DNA of 64,000 nt, taken from assembly GCF_016862675.1 (NCBI RefSeq), contig NZ_BONK01000009.1:172513-236512 (forward strand), given 5' to 3'. The position numbers were made by a program, and so were the translations under genes. The stretch comes from Cellulomonas chitinilytica. Its GTDB lineage: Bacteria; Actinomycetota; Actinomycetes; Actinomycetales; Cellulomonadaceae. Positions within the stretch are counted from its first letter, which is position 1. Each line of letters opens with the position of its first letter. The notes beneath the pieces were generated by a model. It was given only the letters and a program-made list of their open reading frames with translations, was not told the origin of the DNA and made no database searches. This document shows, piece after piece, positions 42,139 to 49,746 of the stretch.

Positions 42139-42750
42139 GTGCGCCAGGTCGCCGTCATCGAGGACGCCGCCGCCGCCGAGGCGTCGCTGGACCCGCTGCG
42201 CACCCGGCTCCTGCACGAGCTCGTGGAGCCGCTCTCGGCCGCCGCCCTCGGCCAGCGACTCGGGCTCCCCCGGCAGAAGGTCAACTACCACCTGCGGACG
42301 CTGGAGGAGCACGGGCTCGTCGAGCTCGCCGAGGAACGCCGCCGCGGCAACGTCGTCGAGCGCGTCATGCGAGCGACGGCCCAGTCGTATCTCATCTCCC
42401 CCGCCGCGCTCGCCACCCTGCGGCCCGACCCGCGACGCTCCCCCGACCGGCTGTCCGCCGCGTGGCTGCTCGCCCTCGCCGGCCGGCTCGTCGAGGACGT
42501 CGGGGCGCTGATCACCGGCGCCGTCCGCGAGAACCGCTCGCTCGCCACGTTCGCGCTCGACGGCGAGGTCCGCTTCGCCTCCGCGGCCGACCGCGCCGCC
42601 TTCGTCGAGGAGCTCAGCGCCGCCGCGCTCGGCCTCGCGTCCAAGTACCACCACGACGACGCCCCGCACGGACGCACGTTCCGGCTGGTCGTCGCCGTCC
42701 ACCCGAGCACCACGTCCCGCGCCGACCGCGCCGCCCTGGAGAAGGAGTGA
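42139..42750 (+). CDS. ArsR-like winged-helix transcriptional regulator
   Basis: A 203-residue protein. Residues 15-85 form a winged helix: DPLRTRLLHELVEPLSAAALGQRLGLPRQKVNYHLRTLEEHGLVELAEERRRGNVVERVM split by loops, the ArsR/HTH_20 pattern. The C-terminal half is a helical region of unknown ligand specificity. It starts at GTG, one base after the DHFR-like stop codon, and is followed 2 bp later by an SRPBCC protein. Confidence 0.83.
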   Translation: MRQVAVIEDAAAAEASLDPLRTRLLHELVEPLSAAALGQRLGLPRQKVNYHLRTLEEHGLVELAEERRRGNVVERVMRATAQSYLISPAALATLRPDPRRSPDRLSAAWLLALAGRLVEDVGALITGAVRENRSLATFALDGEVRFASAADRAAFVEELSAAALGLASKYHHDDAPHGRTFRLVVAVHPSTTSRADRAALEKE

Positions 42751-42752
42751 CC

Positions 42753-43487
42753 ATGTCGCACCGCTACGAGAACCCCGAAGAGCTCACGTTCGACCTCAGC
42801 CCCGAGGCCGTGTGGGACGCCATCGCCACCGGCCCCGGGCTCAGCTCGTGGTTCATGGGCGCCACCGAGGTCGACCCCGACGCGGGCCTCGTCCGCACGC
42901 AGATGGGCGGCTGGGTCGGCGAGTCGCAGATCGTCGCCCTCGAACCCGGCAAGCGGTTCGCGTTCCGCGGGACCGAGAGCCCCGACGGCCGGTTCTTCGC
43001 CATGGAGTTCCTGCTCGAGGCCCGCTCCGGCGGGTCGACGGTGCTCCGCGTCGTGTCGAGCGGCTACCTGCCCGGCGACGACTGGGAGGACGAGTACGAG
43101 GCCATGGTCAGCGGCGGGCGGATGTACCTCGGCACGCTCGTCGAGTACCTCACGCACTTCACCGGGCGGCCCGGCGTCGCCGTCACGCCGTCCGCGGCCC
43201 CGGGGAACCTCGACGAGAGCTGGGACAAGGCGCGCGCCGACCTCGGGCTCGACGGCGACGTCGTCGTCGGGCAGGCCGTCACGCTGACGCCGACCGGGCT
43301 CGACCCGATCGACGGCGTCGTCGACCACGTCGGCACCGACGTGATCGGCGTCCGGTCGGACGACGCCCTGTACCGGTTCTTCCGCGGCTACTACGCGCCG
43401 TGCGTCGGCCACCACCTGTTCGGCACCACCGACGAGACCACCGCGACCGCCGCCTGGCAGGGCTGGCTCGCCACCGTCACCGCCTGA
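42753..43487 (+). CDS. AHSA1-type SRPBCC (START-like) protein
   Basis: A 244-residue protein with the AHSA1 domain at the N-terminus (LTFDLSPEAVWDAIATGPGLSSWFM, RFAFRGTESPDG, YEAMVSGGRMYLGTLVEYLTHF). Such helix-grip proteins bind small hydrophobic ligands or chaperone partners. Two further domains (about 140-244) hold GLDPIDGVVDHVGTDVIGVRSDDALYRFFRGYY. The overlap with the ArsR-like regulator suggests the two act together. Confidence 0.8.
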   Translation: MSHRYENPEELTFDLSPEAVWDAIATGPGLSSWFMGATEVDPDAGLVRTQMGGWVGESQIVALEPGKRFAFRGTESPDGRFFAMEFLLEARSGGSTVLRVVSSGYLPGDDWEDEYEAMVSGGRMYLGTLVEYLTHFTGRPGVAVTPSAAPGNLDESWDKARADLGLDGDVVVGQAVTLTPTGLDPIDGVVDHVGTDVIGVRSDDALYRFFRGYYAPCVGHHLFGTTDETTATAAWQGWLATVTA

Positions 43488-43511
43488 GCCCGTCAGCGAA
43501 GGAGAACTGCC

Positions 43512-43844
43512 ATGTCCATCGACGAGTACGTCGCCGCCCTCCCCGCCGACCAGGCGGCTGTCGCCACCGCACTGCGCAGCCGGATCGACGCCGGCCTGCC
43601 CGACGCCGAGGGCCGCATGTGGCACGGACACCCGGTCTGGCTGCGCGGCGACGACCCCGTCGCCGGGTTCAAGGCGTTCCCCCGCTGGGTGACGCTGCTC
43701 CTCTGGCACGGCTCGGAGGTCACCGAGGCGACGGACGCGCTCACCGCCTCGGCCGACGGCACCCGCTGGAGCCTGAAGATCACCGCGCCCGACGAGGTCG
43801 ACGAGTCCGCGCTCGACGGCTGGCTCACGCAGCTCGCTCGGTGA
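43512..43844 (+). CDS. DUF1801 protein
   Basis: A 110-residue protein of the DUF1801 (YdhG-like) family: MSIDEYVAALPADQAAVATALRSRI, then MWHGHPVWLRGDDPVAGFKAFPRWVTLLLWHG. The family has no firm function. It follows the AHSA1-type gene by 24 bp and overlaps the convergent methyltransferase gene by 20 nt at the 3' ends. Confidence 0.8.
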   Translation: MSIDEYVAALPADQAAVATALRSRIDAGLPDAEGRMWHGHPVWLRGDDPVAGFKAFPRWVTLLLWHGSEVTEATDALTASADGTRWSLKITAPDEVDESALDGWLTQLAR

Positions 43845-44568
43845 GCCGGTAGACCGACACGTGGGACGTGGACTCGGCGGTGAACTCGCCGCCGGTCCAG
43901 TCCGCGTGCCGGCTCTCCCGCTCGAAGCCGGCGAGCTGCGCCATCAGGTCGAGCTCCGCGGGCCAGACGTACCGGTGGGCGCTGCGGAACAGCCGGGCGT
44001 CGCGGCCGTCATCGAAGTGCACGTGGTGCGACACGACGTGCTGCTCGACGACGTCGTACGTGTCGAGGCCGAGGTAGCCGGGCTCGTCGTGCCACACGGT
44101 GGCCCGCACGCCGGGCGGCAGGACCCGCAGCTGCGGCACCCACAGCTCGATCACGAACCGGCCCCCGGGCTCCAGGTGCCGGGCGGCGTTGCGGAAGCAG
44201 GCGACCTGCTCGGCCTGCGTCAGCAGGTTCGAGATCGTGTTGAACACCAGGTAGACGAGCGAGAACACGCCGGGAGCCCGCACGGTCGCCATGTCGCCGA
44301 GGACCACCGGGACGGTCGCGTCGTCGACCTTCGTGCGGAGCTGGTCGACCATCGGCTGCGACAGCTCGATGCCGGCCACCGGCACACCCCGCCCGGCGAG
44401 CGGCACGGCCACCCGACCGGTGCCGATCGCCAGCTCGAGCGCGCGGCCGCCGCCCGCGAGCGCGGCCAGCCGGTCCACGGTCGGCCCGAGCACCTCGGGG
44501 GCGAACATGCCGGTGCCGGGGGTGTCGTAGCGGGCCGCGACCTCGGCGTCCCAGGTGTCGTCCGGCAT
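43825..44568 (-). CDS. SAM-dependent class I methyltransferase
   Basis: A 247-residue protein. Motif I is GGRALELAIGTGRVAVPLAGRGV, motif II near VAGIELSQPMVDQL, and the later segment HLEPGGRFVIELWVPQLRVL is motif III. No substrate domain can be recognised. The ATG at 44568 is preferred because the 36 residues upstream are non-conserved and Arg/Ser-rich. It is divergent from the secreted protein gene at 44756. Confidence 0.85.
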   Translation of the reverse strand: MPDDTWDAEVAARYDTPGTGMFAPEVLGPTVDRLAALAGGGRALELAIGTGRVAVPLAGRGVPVAGIELSQPMVDQLRTKVDDATVPVVLGDMATVRAPGVFSLVYLVFNTISNLLTQAEQVACFRNAARHLEPGGRFVIELWVPQLRVLPPGVRATVWHDEPGYLGLDTYDVVEQHVVSHHVHFDDGRDARLFRSAHRYVWPAELDLMAQLAGFERESRHADWTGGEFTAESTSHVSVYRLTERAA

Positions 44569-44755
44569 GACGCCGACCGTGGCACCGTTCCTCGACGGAC
44601 GTCCACCGGATTCGCCGCATCCCGCTCCTGCTCGCCTCGCCGAGGTCGAGAGGCACTTTCGGGCAAGACCTGTCACAACGCTTGCCCGAGATAGTCGATA
44701 CCAAGTTTACTATTGCCGCCGGCATCCAGGTCAGGGCCCTAGCCAAACAACGACA

Positions 44756-45415
44756 TTGAGGACTCTCGATGAACTGAGAACAAGGCTCTTTGCATCTGCT
44801 GCTGCCGTTGCCGCCTGCTTGGGCGTGGCGGCCGGCCCGTCGGCCGTCGCTGCGCCGGACGTCGCCAACCTTCCGGTAGCCACCGCTAACCCGGGGCTGC
44901 CCGCCAGTGTCATCGCCGGCCTTCCACCGATCGTGCAGAAGTCACACACGAAGCTGAGCCTGGAGAGCTACATCCCGGGCTCGCCGATCGTGTACCCCGA
45001 CGGAACACCGGTGCCTGGCCAGTCCAAGGCCGCGCTCGCCAAGCTGGACTCGATCGACGCCGCGTCTGGAGGTCTGGCCAGGTTCTCCGGCAACTGGTGC
45101 ATGACCGCCTACGCCATCGCTGGCGGCGGTTGGAGTCCTCCGTCCGTGTGCCCGGTCGCCGTGTGGGGCTCACCCGGCTGGTCCTACCCCTACAGCTGGG
45201 CTCGGATCGAGCACGGAGAGTCGACGGGCTGCCTGCAGGGGCGCGGTTGGACGGTCGTCTCAGGTGGTGGCGGCACGATCGTCCCACTGTGGCGCGGAAT
45301 CGGGTGCGGCATTCAGAGCGGCGGGGCCGTGAGCTGGGGCAATGTACTCGGCAACCCCGCAGTGATTGCGAAGTCGAGCGTCGCACTCATGGGGTTCGCT
45401 GCCAACTGGACCTGA
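44756..45415 (+). CDS. Secreted protein of unknown function in a lower-GC island
   Basis: A 219-residue protein. The TTG at 44756 opens a typical signal peptide (LFASAAAVAACLGVAAGPSAVAA); no strong ribosome site is visible, so the start is a best guess. The mature part is rich in Gly, Ser and Trp, with paired cysteines in NWCMTAYAIAGGGWSPPSVCPVAVWG and in HGESTGCLQGRG ... GIGCGIQSGG, suggesting disulfides. No family recognised. Codon use includes TTT, TTG and TCA, rare in neighbouring genes, and the local GC is visibly lower; transfer is possible. Confidence 0.6.
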   Translation: MRTLDELRTRLFASAAAVAACLGVAAGPSAVAAPDVANLPVATANPGLPASVIAGLPPIVQKSHTKLSLESYIPGSPIVYPDGTPVPGQSKAALAKLDSIDAASGGLARFSGNWCMTAYAIAGGGWSPPSVCPVAVWGSPGWSYPYSWARIEHGESTGCLQGRGWTVVSGGGGTIVPLWRGIGCGIQSGGAVSWGNVLGNPAVIAKSSVALMGFAANWT

Positions 45416-45450
45416 CGGTCGAATCAAGCGGTCAATTCTGGAGGGAATCT

Positions 45451-45696
45451 GTGAACATGCCACCGAGACTTTCGGCATCTCAGTTGTTCTGGTGGGGCCT
45501 GGGTCTGATCGCGTTGGCAATCGCTACGTCGGCATTGATGGGCAAGGTGAACTTCCTTGCTGCATCGAGCGGGTACTCGGTCGTTGCAACACTCCACTCG
45601 ATGTCGTACACCCTCGGGACCGGTGCCTTCCTAGCGTCGTTCATCGTCAGAGCCGTCACACGCGAGCACGACGGTACTGACGAACTCTCTGATTGA
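45451..45696 (+). CDS. Small two-helix membrane protein
   Basis: An 81-residue protein with two hydrophobic segments (about 13-30 and 42-68, ending FIVRAVTREH). The start GTG has GGAGGG 6 nt upstream. It lies 35 bp after the secreted protein gene and ends in a strong terminator, so the two form an operon. The product is unknown. Confidence 0.65.
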   Translation: MNMPPRLSASQLFWWGLGLIALAIATSALMGKVNFLAASSGYSVVATLHSMSYTLGTGAFLASFIVRAVTREHDGTDELSD

Positions 45697-45704
45697 TCCG
45701 TCAT

Positions 45705-45743
45705 CGAATGGCCCCGCGTCGGTGTCCGACGTGGGGCCATTCG
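45705..45743 (+). terminator. Hairpin terminator of the lower-GC operon
   Basis: An 18-bp stem with one G-T wobble (45705-45722 with 45726-45743) closes a 3-nt loop. It begins 8 nt after the stop codon of the small membrane protein gene. Confidence 0.85.
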
Positions 45744-45798
45744 AGCGGCCATTGACGACGCCTCGGTATCGCGATGAGAACCCCGAGCTCGCCCTACA

Positions 45799-46608
45799 TC
45801 AGGGCTGCCCCGGTGCGATCGTGAGGGAGTACGGGCCGGCGGCGATACTCGCGTGGGGACCAACCGCCTCTGCGGCGTCGGGGTGCCAGATGGGCTGCTC
45901 GAAGTAGATGAGATAGTCCCCCGCCGGCAGACTTGCGGCAGTGTTGCCGTCCGGTTCGCAAGTGACGAACTGACCACCCTCGAGGTGCTCGGTCACCTGT
46001 TGCCCTGCCGGCATCGCCAGCAGCCGATCAGCGCTTGCGGGGTCCGACGACGGCTGCTGCAGCATGCCGACCACGACGCCGTCCCGCGTCATGTAACCCT
46101 TCAGGCTCGCCTGACCAGGCACCTTGGCGCTGACGTCCACCCTCGTCCCGTTGATGATCCGGGCTGCGACACCCAGGCTCTGACCCGCAGGCACCGTGGT
46201 GCCATCGATCGGAAGCCACGCGCTCGCGCCTGTTCCACCGTCGGCGCCGATGCTTCCCAGGACTTCGAGATGGAGGTCAGCGCTTCCCTCCGGATCCAGG
46301 ATCTGCGGCACCGGCTTCCCGCACATGAACGCCCCGCCAGCCGTGACCGTGGGCAGTTGGACGGCGGCTGGCGAGGATGTGGCCGACTGCTGCTCCGCAG
46401 GGACCACTGGCCCCTGCCGGTGTCCAAGCTGCGCGGCACCCGCCGCGAGTGCCACCCCGACCGCGAGGACCGTCACCGAACCTGCCGTGACACGGACGGC
46501 ATGGCGACGCCGTGCCCGCGATCGGATCCTGTCAGTGGCAACAGGAGGCGCCGATGCGGACGCGGCAGAGGCGATGTGTTCCAACGCGTCGTTCAGATTG
46601 ACCTTCAT
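45799..46608 (-). CDS. Membrane protein coupled to ECF sigma, possible anti-sigma
   Basis: A 269-residue protein with a basic N-terminus (about 1-45), one transmembrane helix (VTAGSVTVLAVGVALAAGAA) and a Pro/Ser-rich stalk leading to an extracytoplasmic beta domain with two cysteines (FMCGKPVP and FVTCEPDG). Its ATG overlaps the sigma factor stop codon by 4 nt. That arrangement fits an anti-sigma or sensor protein, but no ZAS motif is present. It lies in the lower-GC island. Confidence 0.65.
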   Translation of the reverse strand: MKVNLNDALEHIASAASASAPPVATDRIRSRARRRHAVRVTAGSVTVLAVGVALAAGAAQLGHRQGPVVPAEQQSATSSPAAVQLPTVTAGGAFMCGKPVPQILDPEGSADLHLEVLGSIGADGGTGASAWLPIDGTTVPAGQSLGVAARIINGTRVDVSAKVPGQASLKGYMTRDGVVVGMLQQPSSDPASADRLLAMPAGQQVTEHLEGGQFVTCEPDGNTAASLPAGDYLIYFEQPIWHPDAAEAVGPHASIAAGPYSLTIAPGQP

Positions 46609-47153
46609 CTCGCCTCTCCCATCTCGAACGGCACGACGTCGTCGACCGGGGTGCCCGTCACGGGCCCAAGAGCGCTCGCCATGTACTTCATCGCCAGGCT
46701 CAGATAGCGCTTCACGGTGCCTTCAGCCAGCCGCATCTGAGCAGCGATCTCGGTGATCGTCATGTCCTCGTAGAACCGCAAGACCACACACGCGCGCTGC
46801 TGAGGTGGCAATGTGCGCAGAGCGCGCTGGACGTCAACCTGTGCGCAGCTGACGTCGTCGGTCGGCTCCAGTTCGTCCGCTCTGGCCAGGAGATGGCGGA
46901 TGCCTTCCCAGCGTCGCCGCCGGCGGTAGCCGTCGATGTACAACGTCAGGATCGCGCGGCGAACGTAGGTCTCCGCCGCACCGGCTTCAACGCCACCGAT
47001 CCGTCGGAACGTCTTGACGAGTGCGTCTTGGACGAGGTCCTCCGCATCGCGGAGATTCCCCGTGAGCAGGTAGGCATATCCAGTCAGGGCCGGACCTCGC
47101 GAAGCCGCGAGAAAGCTCAGTGTGTCGACGCGTCGGTTGCGTCCCTCGTTCAC
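46605..47153 (-). CDS. ECF sigma factor, SigE-like (SACE_1801/Sig-70 E family type)
   Basis: A 182-residue sigma factor. Region 2 reads GPALTGYAYLLTGNLRDAEDLVQDALVKTFRRI and region 4 reads LRTLPPQQRACVVLRFYEDMTITEIAAQMRLAEGTVKRYLSLAMKYM. The FYEDMTITEIA / GTVKRY pattern is characteristic of the small SigE-like ECF group of actinobacteria, which often come with a membrane protein in the next gene, as here (ATGA overlap). The gene starts the operon behind a 197-bp control region. Confidence 0.87.
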   Translation of the reverse strand: MNEGRNRRVDTLSFLAASRGPALTGYAYLLTGNLRDAEDLVQDALVKTFRRIGGVEAGAAETYVRRAILTLYIDGYRRRRRWEGIRHLLARADELEPTDDVSCAQVDVQRALRTLPPQQRACVVLRFYEDMTITEIAAQMRLAEGTVKRYLSLAMKYMASALGPVTGTPVDDVVPFEMGEAR

Positions 47154-47351
47154 TGGCTACCCCCTTCGTCGGATGCGCTCCCACTGACTAGGACGCTCAT
47201 CCTCCGCCTTTGGTTGCACCACACATCGCCGATCCTCGGCCTCGAGCCAGCGTGACTCTGGCGTCGCGTTCGGCTGTGGCGCGTAGCAGGCTGGCTCCGC
47301 CGCCGACAATTGCCGCGACCGCGACGCCTCTGCCGTTTTCTCAGCGGACCG

Positions 47352-48071
47352 CTACAGCTCGACCTCCGCCTCGCTGAGGTCCAGCAGGCTGCCGAGCCCG
47401 ATCGTGATGAGCATCGCCAGCACACCGATCCCCACGGTGCGGACCACGGCCCGGACCGCCGACGTCCGGCCCGAGCGGGCCGCGAGCGTCGCACTCACCA
47501 CGAGCGCCGCGACGACGACCACCACGGTCAGGGACACCCGGACGGACGGCGGCACGAGGGTGCTGACGAGCAGCGGCAGGACCGCACCGGTCGCGAACGC
47601 CGCACCCGCCCGCGCCGCGGACGCCCCCGGGCGGGCCACGTCGGCGGGACCGGCGAGCCGGTACTCGGCGTCGAGCTGGGCGGCGAGCGCGTCGTGCGCG
47701 GTCAGCTCCTCGGCGACCTGGCGGGCGAGCTGCGGGCTCAGCCCCTTCTCCTCGTAGATCTCGGCGAGCTCGGCGAGCTCCGCGGCGGGGTCGGTGGCGA
47801 CGCGGTGCCGTTCGGCCTCGACGAGGGCGTCGTGCGCGTCCCGTTCGTCGGACGCCTCCGCGAACCGGATGCCGGCCACGGTCGCGACGCCGACAAGCAC
47901 CGTCGCGACGCCGCTGACGAGGATGACGCCCGCGGTCGCGCCGGCCTGCGCGACGCCCTCGACCATGCCCGCGGACGCGATGAGGCCGTCGTTGACGTCC
48001 GCGAGCCACTGCCGACGCGCCTGCCCGCGCGCCGGGTCGTCCTCGTCGTCGACCGCCTCCACGACTCGCAC
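47352..48071 (-). CDS. VIT1/CCC1-family transporter (vacuolar iron transporter type)
   Basis: A 239-residue integral membrane protein with about five helices. Family blocks: WLADVNDGLIASAGMVEGVAQAG in helix 1, GVATVLVGVATVAGIRFAEASDERDAHDAL, the cytoplasmic metal-binding-like stretch EIYEEKGLSPQLARQVAEELTAHDALAAQL, and the last helix pair near the C-terminus. VIT1/CCC1 proteins move Fe2+ or Mn2+. It starts with GTG at 48071 and probably shares a transcript with the reductase-like gene 18 bp upstream. Confidence 0.87.
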   Translation of the reverse strand: MRVVEAVDDEDDPARGQARRQWLADVNDGLIASAGMVEGVAQAGATAGVILVSGVATVLVGVATVAGIRFAEASDERDAHDALVEAERHRVATDPAAELAELAEIYEEKGLSPQLARQVAEELTAHDALAAQLDAEYRLAGPADVARPGASAARAGAAFATGAVLPLLVSTLVPPSVRVSLTVVVVVAALVVSATLAARSGRTSAVRAVVRTVGIGVLAMLITIGLGSLLDLSEAEVEL

Positions 48072-48089
48072 GCTACGGCCGTCGCGCGG

Positions 48090-48500
48090 TCACCGACGGG
48101 TGAGGCGGAGCACCGGGATCGTGCGCGTCGTCTTCTCCTGGTACGACCGGAACCCTTCCGAGCGCTGGGTGAACCGCTCCCACGCCGCGTCCCGCTCGGC
48201 GCCCTCGAGGTCGACGGCGCGCACCGCGACCGTCCCCTCGTCGGGGTGCTCGATCTCGACGTCGGGCCAGGCAAGGAGGTTGTGGTACCACCCGGGGTTC
48301 GTCGGGGCACCGCCCTTCGACGCGGCGACGAACCAGGCGCCCTCACCGTCCGGGATGGCGGCGACGGGGCTGATGCGCTCCTCGCCGGTGCGGGCACCGC
48401 GGTGGTGGAGCAGGACGAGGCCTCGCCCGAAGCCCATGGTGGTGACGGTGCCGCCGTTCGCACGGAACTCGTCGATGATCTGCTGGTTCCAGTCGGACAT
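48090..48500 (-). CDS. Deazaflavin-dependent (F420H2) nitroreductase-family protein
   Basis: A 136-residue protein of the FDOR/DDN group: IIDEFRANGGTV, LVLLHHRGARTGEERISPVAAI, AWFVAASKGGAPTNPGWYHNLLAWPDVEIE. The RxGxRTG and NPxWYHNL stretches contact the F420 or flavin cofactor in the family. It probably reduces a small organic substrate. It starts with ATG and is divergent from the LacI regulator gene. Confidence 0.87.
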   Translation of the reverse strand: MSDWNQQIIDEFRANGGTVTTMGFGRGLVLLHHRGARTGEERISPVAAIPDGEGAWFVAASKGGAPTNPGWYHNLLAWPDVEIEHPDEGTVAVRAVDLEGAERDAAWERFTQRSEGFRSYQEKTTRTIPVLRLTRR

Positions 48501-48624
48501 GCCGTCAGTGTGAGCGGGCCGGACGGGTGGCGCACGCCCAGTCCACCCGCCGGTGGTGCCCCGGTCGTGGTGGCTGCCGCACTAAGGTGGGCGGCAGTCC
48601 AGCCGGGGGTGTCGAGGAGGAGCT

Positions 48625-49611
48625 GTGGCGCGGGTGACCAGCGCGGACGTCGCTCGGGAGAGTGGCGTGTCGCGGACGACCGTGAGCTATGTGCTGAACG
48701 CGAAGCACGGTGTGACGATCACGGAGGCGACGCGCCTGCGCGTGCTCAGCACCGCCGAGCGGCTCGGCTACACGCCGTCGGCCGCGGCACGGACCCTGCG
48801 GTCCGGTCGCAGCGACCTCGTCCTGTGCGTGCTGCCGAACTGGACGGTCGGTCCCGTCATCGACGCGCTCATCGACCACCTCACCACCGAGCTCGCCGAC
48901 CACGGGCTGTCGATGCTCGTCTACAACGGTCGCTCCAACCGTCCCCTCGCCGAGCTGTGGCGGGCGGTCACGCCGTGCGCCGTGCTCGGCCTCGGGGCGT
49001 TCACCGAGGCGGACGCGCAGGCCATGCGCCGCGCCGGGATCCAGGTCGTCGGCTCCGCGCTCGACGAGGACCCGCACCCCGAGATCTTCGTCGTGCCGCA
49101 GGCCAACATCGGCGGGCTCCAGGTCGAGCACCTCGCCGAGCGCGGCCACCGCGCCATCGCCTACGCGGCACCCGCCGACGACCGGCTCGCGGCATTCGCC
49201 GACCGGCGCCTGCGCGGCGTCGTCGCCGAGTGCGAGCGGCGGGGGCTGCCGGCACCGGTCGTGGAGCGTGTCGACCTCGACGTCGCCTCCGCCGTCGCGG
49301 CCGTCCGTGGCTGGCGGTCCGGCGACGAGCCCGCGACGGCCGTCGCGGCCTACAACGACGAGGTCGCGCTCGCCGTCCTGTCCGGCCTGCGCGCCGAAGG
49401 GCTGCGCGTGCCCGAGGACGTCGCCGTGATCGGGGTCGACGACATCCCGACCGCCCGGCTGGCGGCGCCTGCCCTCACCACCGTGTGGCAGGCCATCGAC
49501 GCGCAGGCCTCGTACCTCGTCGCGTCCGTCCTCGCCGCGCTGGACGAGAACGTGGAGCCGCCGCAGCGGCCCGACGACGTGTTCCACGTGATCGAGCGCG
49601 ACTCGACGTGA
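48625..49611 (+). CDS. LacI-family transcriptional regulator
   Basis: A 328-residue repressor. The DNA-binding head is VTSADVARESGVSRTTVSYVLNAKHGVTITEATRLRVLSTAERLGYTPSAAARTLRSG (split), followed by a periplasmic-binding-protein-like sensor domain. It starts at GTG with GGAGGAG 5 nt upstream. The gene precedes and converges on the GH81 glucanase gene. LacI-type regulators usually control sugar-utilisation genes, and palindromes with a central CG occur in front of the glucanases, so it is a candidate for controlling them, which remains an inference. Confidence 0.88.
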   Translation: MARVTSADVARESGVSRTTVSYVLNAKHGVTITEATRLRVLSTAERLGYTPSAAARTLRSGRSDLVLCVLPNWTVGPVIDALIDHLTTELADHGLSMLVYNGRSNRPLAELWRAVTPCAVLGLGAFTEADAQAMRRAGIQVVGSALDEDPHPEIFVVPQANIGGLQVEHLAERGHRAIAYAAPADDRLAAFADRRLRGVVAECERRGLPAPVVERVDLDVASAVAAVRGWRSGDEPATAVAAYNDEVALAVLSGLRAEGLRVPEDVAVIGVDDIPTARLAAPALTTVWQAIDAQASYLVASVLAALDENVEPPQRPDDVFHVIERDST

Positions 49612-49697
49612 CCGCCTGGACCCCTGACCGTCACGTCGACGTCGGGACGGGCGCAGGCATGCGTCCACAAGCGTCCACACGCGCGCACGCTCCGGAC

Positions 49698-49735
49698 GGC
49701 ACGACGCCCCGCCGGTCGTGACCGGCGGGGCGTCG
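49698..49735. terminator. Strong bidirectional hairpin terminator
   Basis: An 18-bp perfect stem (arms 49698-49715 and 49718-49735) with a 2-nt loop lies between the stop codons of the convergent LacI and GH81 genes and can stop transcription from both sides. Confidence 0.85.
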
Positions 49736-49746
49736 TGTGCGGTGCG

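Noticed and set aside
45097..45450. Upstream extension of the small membrane protein reading frame
   Set aside because: It overlaps the secreted protein gene in another frame, while the GTG at 45451 has a clear ribosome site and starts the membrane protein.
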